Positions 61,255 to 64,000 of a stretch of DNA of 64,000 nucleotides are shown in pieces. The notes beneath the pieces were generated by a model, which did not search any database, was not told the DNA's origin, and saw only the letters and a list, made by a program, of their open reading frames with translations. This stretch comes from Mesobacillus campisalis (GTDB lineage Bacteria > Bacillota > Bacilli > Bacillales > Cytobacillaceae), in assembly GCF_000986785.1 (NCBI RefSeq), contig NZ_LAYY01000015.1, forward strand, positions 62,001 through 126,000, given 5' to 3'. Made by a program: the position numbers and the translations under genes. Each line of letters begins with the position of its first letter. Within the stretch, counting starts at the first letter, position 1.

Positions 61255-61277
61255 GCCTTTCCTCCTAACCTGCCATT

Positions 61278-61601
61278 CTATTCAGCAATCAAGATAAACA
61301 CATGACCCTCCAACACCTCGACAGGATACGTCTTCACACATCCATCATCAGGTTCTTGTACACGACCATTCTCCACTGAGATTTTCCGATCATGCATGGG
61401 GCAAAACACATATTCCCCGCTGAGAATTCCTTCGGCAAGCACACCGCCTTTATGCGGGCAGCGATTTTCAATCGCCTTGATGCTTCCGTTTTCCAGCTTG
61501 AATATGGCGATTTCTTTTTGTCCAATCACTACAGTTTTCCCCAGCTTCTCAGGCAGATCTGCACTTTCTCCAATAAAAACCTTTCGCAGTGTTTGTTCCA
61601 T
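61278..61601 (-). CDS. nirD: nitrite reductase (NADH) small subunit, Rieske type
   Basis: A 107-residue Rieske-fold protein, the small subunit of assimilatory NADH-nitrite reductase. Both cluster-ligand pairs are present: CPH in RCPHKGGVL and CPMH in VFCPMHDRK, so it should hold a 2Fe-2S cluster (some NirD proteins have lost it). GGAGG is 8 bases before the ATG, and the gene follows nirB by 20 bases. Confidence 0.93.
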   Translation of the reverse strand: MEQTLRKVFIGESADLPEKLGKTVVIGQKEIAIFKLENGSIKAIENRCPHKGGVLAEGILSGEYVFCPMHDRKISVENGRVQEPDDGCVKTYPVEVLEGHVFILIAE

Positions 61602-61621
61602 CTTTTCACCCTCCTGGCCTA

Positions 61622-64000
61622 TTAAATTTCTGCTGGAACCTTAACATTTTCATAGAGATCTCTTAACAAAGCAGGATTTTCAATTGCTGTTTTCCAAGGA
61701 TCCTGGACGATGGACAGCGCTTCTTCAATTCGGGCGTTTAATTCCTTGACTGTGTTCCTGTCTGAAAGAACCCCGCGTATATGCTCCAGTCCAATCCGGT
61801 CCACCCAGGCAGAAGTCCGTTCCAGATAGTTCGCTGTTTCCCGGTAATATTGGAGGAAAGCCCCTATCATCTCAATTAGAGCAACATCATCTTTAAATTT
61901 AAACAGCAAGTCACCTTGCCGGAGATGCGTACCGCCATTGCCGCCAACATACATTTCCCAGGCTCCTTCCACGCCAACGACCCCTACATCCTTTATCCCG
62001 CTCTCTGCGCAATTGCGCGGACAGGCAGACACAGCCAGCTTGACCTTATGCGGAGCGTTCAAACCCTCAAATTTTTTCTCCAGCCGTATTCCCATCCCAA
62101 TGGAATCCTGCGTCCCAAAACGGCAGAAACTTTCACCTACACAAGTTTTTACGGTACGGAGGCCTTTTGCATAAGCAGAACCCGATGGCATATCGAGATC
62201 GGCCCAAATTTTCGGCAAATCTTCCTTCTTGACCCCAAGCAAATCAATCCGCTGTCCGCCTGTCACTTTTATCATCGCCACCTGGTATTTATCGGCTGCA
62301 TCGGCAATTTTCCTCAAGTCATTGGAATTGGTGACTCCACCATACATTCTTGGGACAACCGAATAGGTTCCATTGTTTTGAATGTTAGCATGAAGCCGTT
62401 CATTGACATACCTGGCCTCTTTTTCATCTTCATAACCAAGAGGATTCACCATTCCCAGATAGTAATTCAACGCAGGCTTGCACTTTGAACACCCGTCACT
62501 TTCCCAGCCAAGGACATTCATGACTTCACGAATATGTGTCAGCCCTTTTTCGCGAATTTCATGAATGACCTCATCACGTGATAATGTCGTACAGCCGCAA
62601 ATGGCTTCTTTTTGGCTGGCGTTATACTTGTCACCGAGCGTGCAAGCGAGCAATTCGGAAACCAGTGATTTGCAGCCCCCGCAAGACCGGGACGCGCTGG
62701 TACATCCTTTCACCTGATCAACAGTGGTTAACCCCTGGGATTGTATCGCTTCGACAATTGCACCCTTCGTGACTCCATTGCAGCCGCAAATTAACTCTTC
62801 ATTTGGCATGTCTGCCACGAGGCTAACCTGAGTTGTTTCGCTTCCGGCAGTATCAAGATATTCTTCAATATCTGCTTCTTTTTTAATAAAATTGAGCAGC
62901 CTGCTGCCGTCCTTGGTATCACCGAACAAAACTGCACCTGTCATTTTGCCGTTCTCAATCATAATTTTCTTGTAAACACCATTCCAGTCATCGTGCATTT
63001 TATACACCTTTGTATTTGCATCTTCGTTGATTTTCCCAACAGAAAACACATCCACACCAGAAACCTTCAACTGGGTGGACAAGATGGAACCTTGATAGCC
63101 TTCACCCTCGATTCCACATAGATGCTTTGCCATCGCCTTGCCCTGTTGGTAAAGAGGAGCCACCAGGCCATAAACCATGCCTCGATGCTCGGCGCACTCC
63201 CCAACGGCATAAATATTCGGAACCTCCGTTTCCATGTAGTCGTTGACCAGGATGCCGCGGTTTACTGGAATTCCAGCTTCATTCGCGAGAGTTACATTTG
63301 GCTTTATCCCAACTGCCATGATGATTAGGTCAGCCTTAATTCTGCTGTCATCAGTAAATCGCAGGCCTGTTACCTTCTTCCTTCCCAATATTTCGGCCGT
63401 ATTTTTCTTTAGCAAGAAATTCATTCCCTGCTGCTCCAGTTCTTTTAACAACAGCTTTCCGGCAGTGGAGTCCAGCTGCCGTTCCATTAAATAGTCGTGG
63501 ATATGCACGACATCCACTTCCATACCCAGATTCAATAACCCCCGTGCCGCTTCAAGTCCAAGCAAGCCACCGCCAATGACAGCCGCTTTTCTGTATTTCT
63601 TCGAATAGTCCATAATTTTTTTACAGTCTTCGATGTTGCGAAAGGCAATGACACCCTCCTTGTCAGCGCCAGGAAGCGGCAGCATAAAAGGATTTGATCC
63701 AGTAGCGATAATCAACTTGTCATAGCGTTCCATCCTGCCCTTTTCTGTGTGGACGATTTGTTTCTTCCTGTCAATACGCATGACGTTTTCCCCAGGATGC
63801 AAGGTAATATTATTCTCTTTATACCAGTTCCAGTTGTTAAGAGTTATATCGTCAATCGATGTGTCTCCCTGTAACACCTTCGACAGTTGAATCCGGTTGT
63901 AATTCGGGTATGGTTCATTCCCATATACCGTTATTTGAAAAATCTCACGGTCGAGCTTCAATACCTCCTCCAGCGCTCTGACCCCAGCCATCCCATTACC
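61622..64000 (-). CDS. nirB: nitrite reductase (NADH) large subunit, 5' end beyond window
   Basis: At least 792 residues of NirB; the frame is still open at base 64000 with GNGMAG, the FAD-binding start, so only a few codons are missing. The order is FAD/NAD(P) reductase (with [20 protein letters not shown]), a BFD-like 2Fe-2S region ([15 protein letters not shown] and [15 protein letters not shown]), then sulfite/nitrite reductase halves. The siroheme/4Fe-4S ligands are in [11 protein letters not shown] and [11 protein letters not shown]. It reduces nitrite to ammonium with NADH. Confidence 0.95.
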   Translation of the reverse strand, partial: GNGMAGVRALEEVLKLDREIFQITVYGNEPYPNYNRIQLSKVLQGDTSIDDITLNNWNWYKENNITLHPGENVMRIDRKKQIVHTEKGRMERYDKLIIATGSNPFMLPLPGADKEGVIAFRNIEDCKKIMDYSKKYRKAAVIGGGLLGLEAARGLLNLGMEVDVVHIHDYLMERQLDSTAGKLLLKELEQQGMNFLLKKNTAEILGRKKVTGLRFTDDSRIKADLIIMAVGIKPNVTLANEAGIPVNRGILVNDYMETEVPNIYAVGECAEHRGMVYGLVAPLYQQGKAMAKHLCGIEGEGYQGSILSTQLKVSGVDVFSVGKINEDANTKVYKMHDDWNGVYKKIMIENGKMTGAVLFGDTKDGSRLLNFIKKEADIEEYLDTAGSETTQVSLVADMPNEELICGCNGVTKGAIVEAIQSQGLTTVDQVKGCTSASRSCGGCKSLVSELLACTLGDKYNASQKEAICGCTTLSRDEVIHEIREKGLTHIREVMNVLGWESDGCSKCKPALNYYLGMVNPLGYEDEKEARYVNERLHANIQNNGTYSVVPRMYGGVTNSNDLRKIADAADKYQVAMIKVTGGQRIDLLGVKKEDLPKIWADLDMPSGSAYAKGLRTVKTCVGESFCRFGTQDSIGMGIRLEKKFEGLNAPHKVKLAVSACPRNCAESGIKDVGVVGVEGAWEMYVGGNGGTHLRQGDLLFKFKDDVALIEMIGAFLQYYRETANYLERTSAWVDRIGLEHIRGVLSDRNTVKELNARIEEALSIVQDPWKTAIENPALLRDLYENVKVPAEI

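Noticed and set aside
1-64000. CRISPR arrays, tRNA/rRNA genes, prophage or insertion sequences
   Set aside because: No regularly spaced repeats, clover-leaf motifs, transposase or phage structural genes were seen while reading the window.

Overview
The window reads as a chromosomal segment of a spore-forming Bacillaceae bacterium of the Bacillus/Mesobacillus/Neobacillus kind. The evidence is a 142-residue CwlJ cortex-lytic enzyme, a des-desK-desR cold-sensing unit in the B. subtilis order, YhfK-, YisB- and DUF2512-like proteins, strong AAGGAGG-type ribosome sites and CodY-like boxes. GC content looks like the low-to-mid 40s by eye. No rRNA, tRNA, CRISPR array, transposase or phage module was seen. 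One small dispersed repeat family (core GGGTCAGGCACC) occurs three times in the first 9.2 kb.

Layout. 1-2.9 kb: the 5' end of an SDR gene, a peptide-ligase-like ATP-grasp protein and an SDR. 2.98-5.96 kb: des-desK-desR with a readable DesR-type operator and promoter. 6.2-10.2 kb: an orphan TorD-type chaperone, an SNF-family Na+ symporter, cwlJ, and a GAF-GGDEF gene split by an in-frame TGA. 10.2-13.1 kb: an M20 amidohydrolase with two membrane proteins, one DUF5058. 13.3-16.3 kb: yhfK, a CtaG/DUF2243 pair, and an SRPBCC-ArsR pair with a self-regulatory site.

16.4-42.9 kb is the centre of the window: about 24 kb of co-directional minus-strand genes read from a canonical sigma-54 (-24/-12) promoter at 40321-40338. 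A PAS-AAA+-HTH sigma-54 activator lies just upstream. In transcription order the genes are: acyl-CoA dehydrogenase; acyl-CoA ligase; two paralogous solute-binding lipoproteins; two permeases and two ATPases of a dipeptide/oligopeptide-type importer; an acyl-CoA carboxyltransferase; two more acyl-CoA ligases; a second carboxyltransferase; thiolase; 3-hydroxyacyl-CoA dehydrogenase; enoyl-CoA hydratase; quinone-oxidoreductase-like MDR; an ACAD11-type acyl-CoA dehydrogenase; a terminator hairpin; an APH-type kinase; and an SDR. The set of kinase, ACAD11-like protein, SDR, ligase and sigma-54 activator is the same set used for levulinate/4-hydroxyacyl-CoA breakdown (lva) in Pseudomonas and, as a kinase-ACAD fusion, in animal ACAD10/11. 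I infer a 4-hydroxy- or 4-oxo-acid catabolic system with its own importer that ends in beta-oxidation and perhaps propionyl-CoA carboxylation.

42.9-49.6 kb: an ABC-2 exporter and a complete branched-chain amino-acid importer (livJHMGF) with a CodY-like box upstream. 49.7-54.3 kb: small proteins, truncated haemoglobin, an HNH protein and a multi-PAS sensor kinase. 54.4-60.3 kb: an acylating semialdehyde dehydrogenase, an iron alcohol dehydrogenase, an RsbR-like STAS sensor, a beta-hydroxyacid dehydrogenase and a hydroxypyruvate-isomerase-like protein. 60.4-64 kb: nitrite uptake and assimilation (FNT channel, nirD, nirB), with nirB running off the window.
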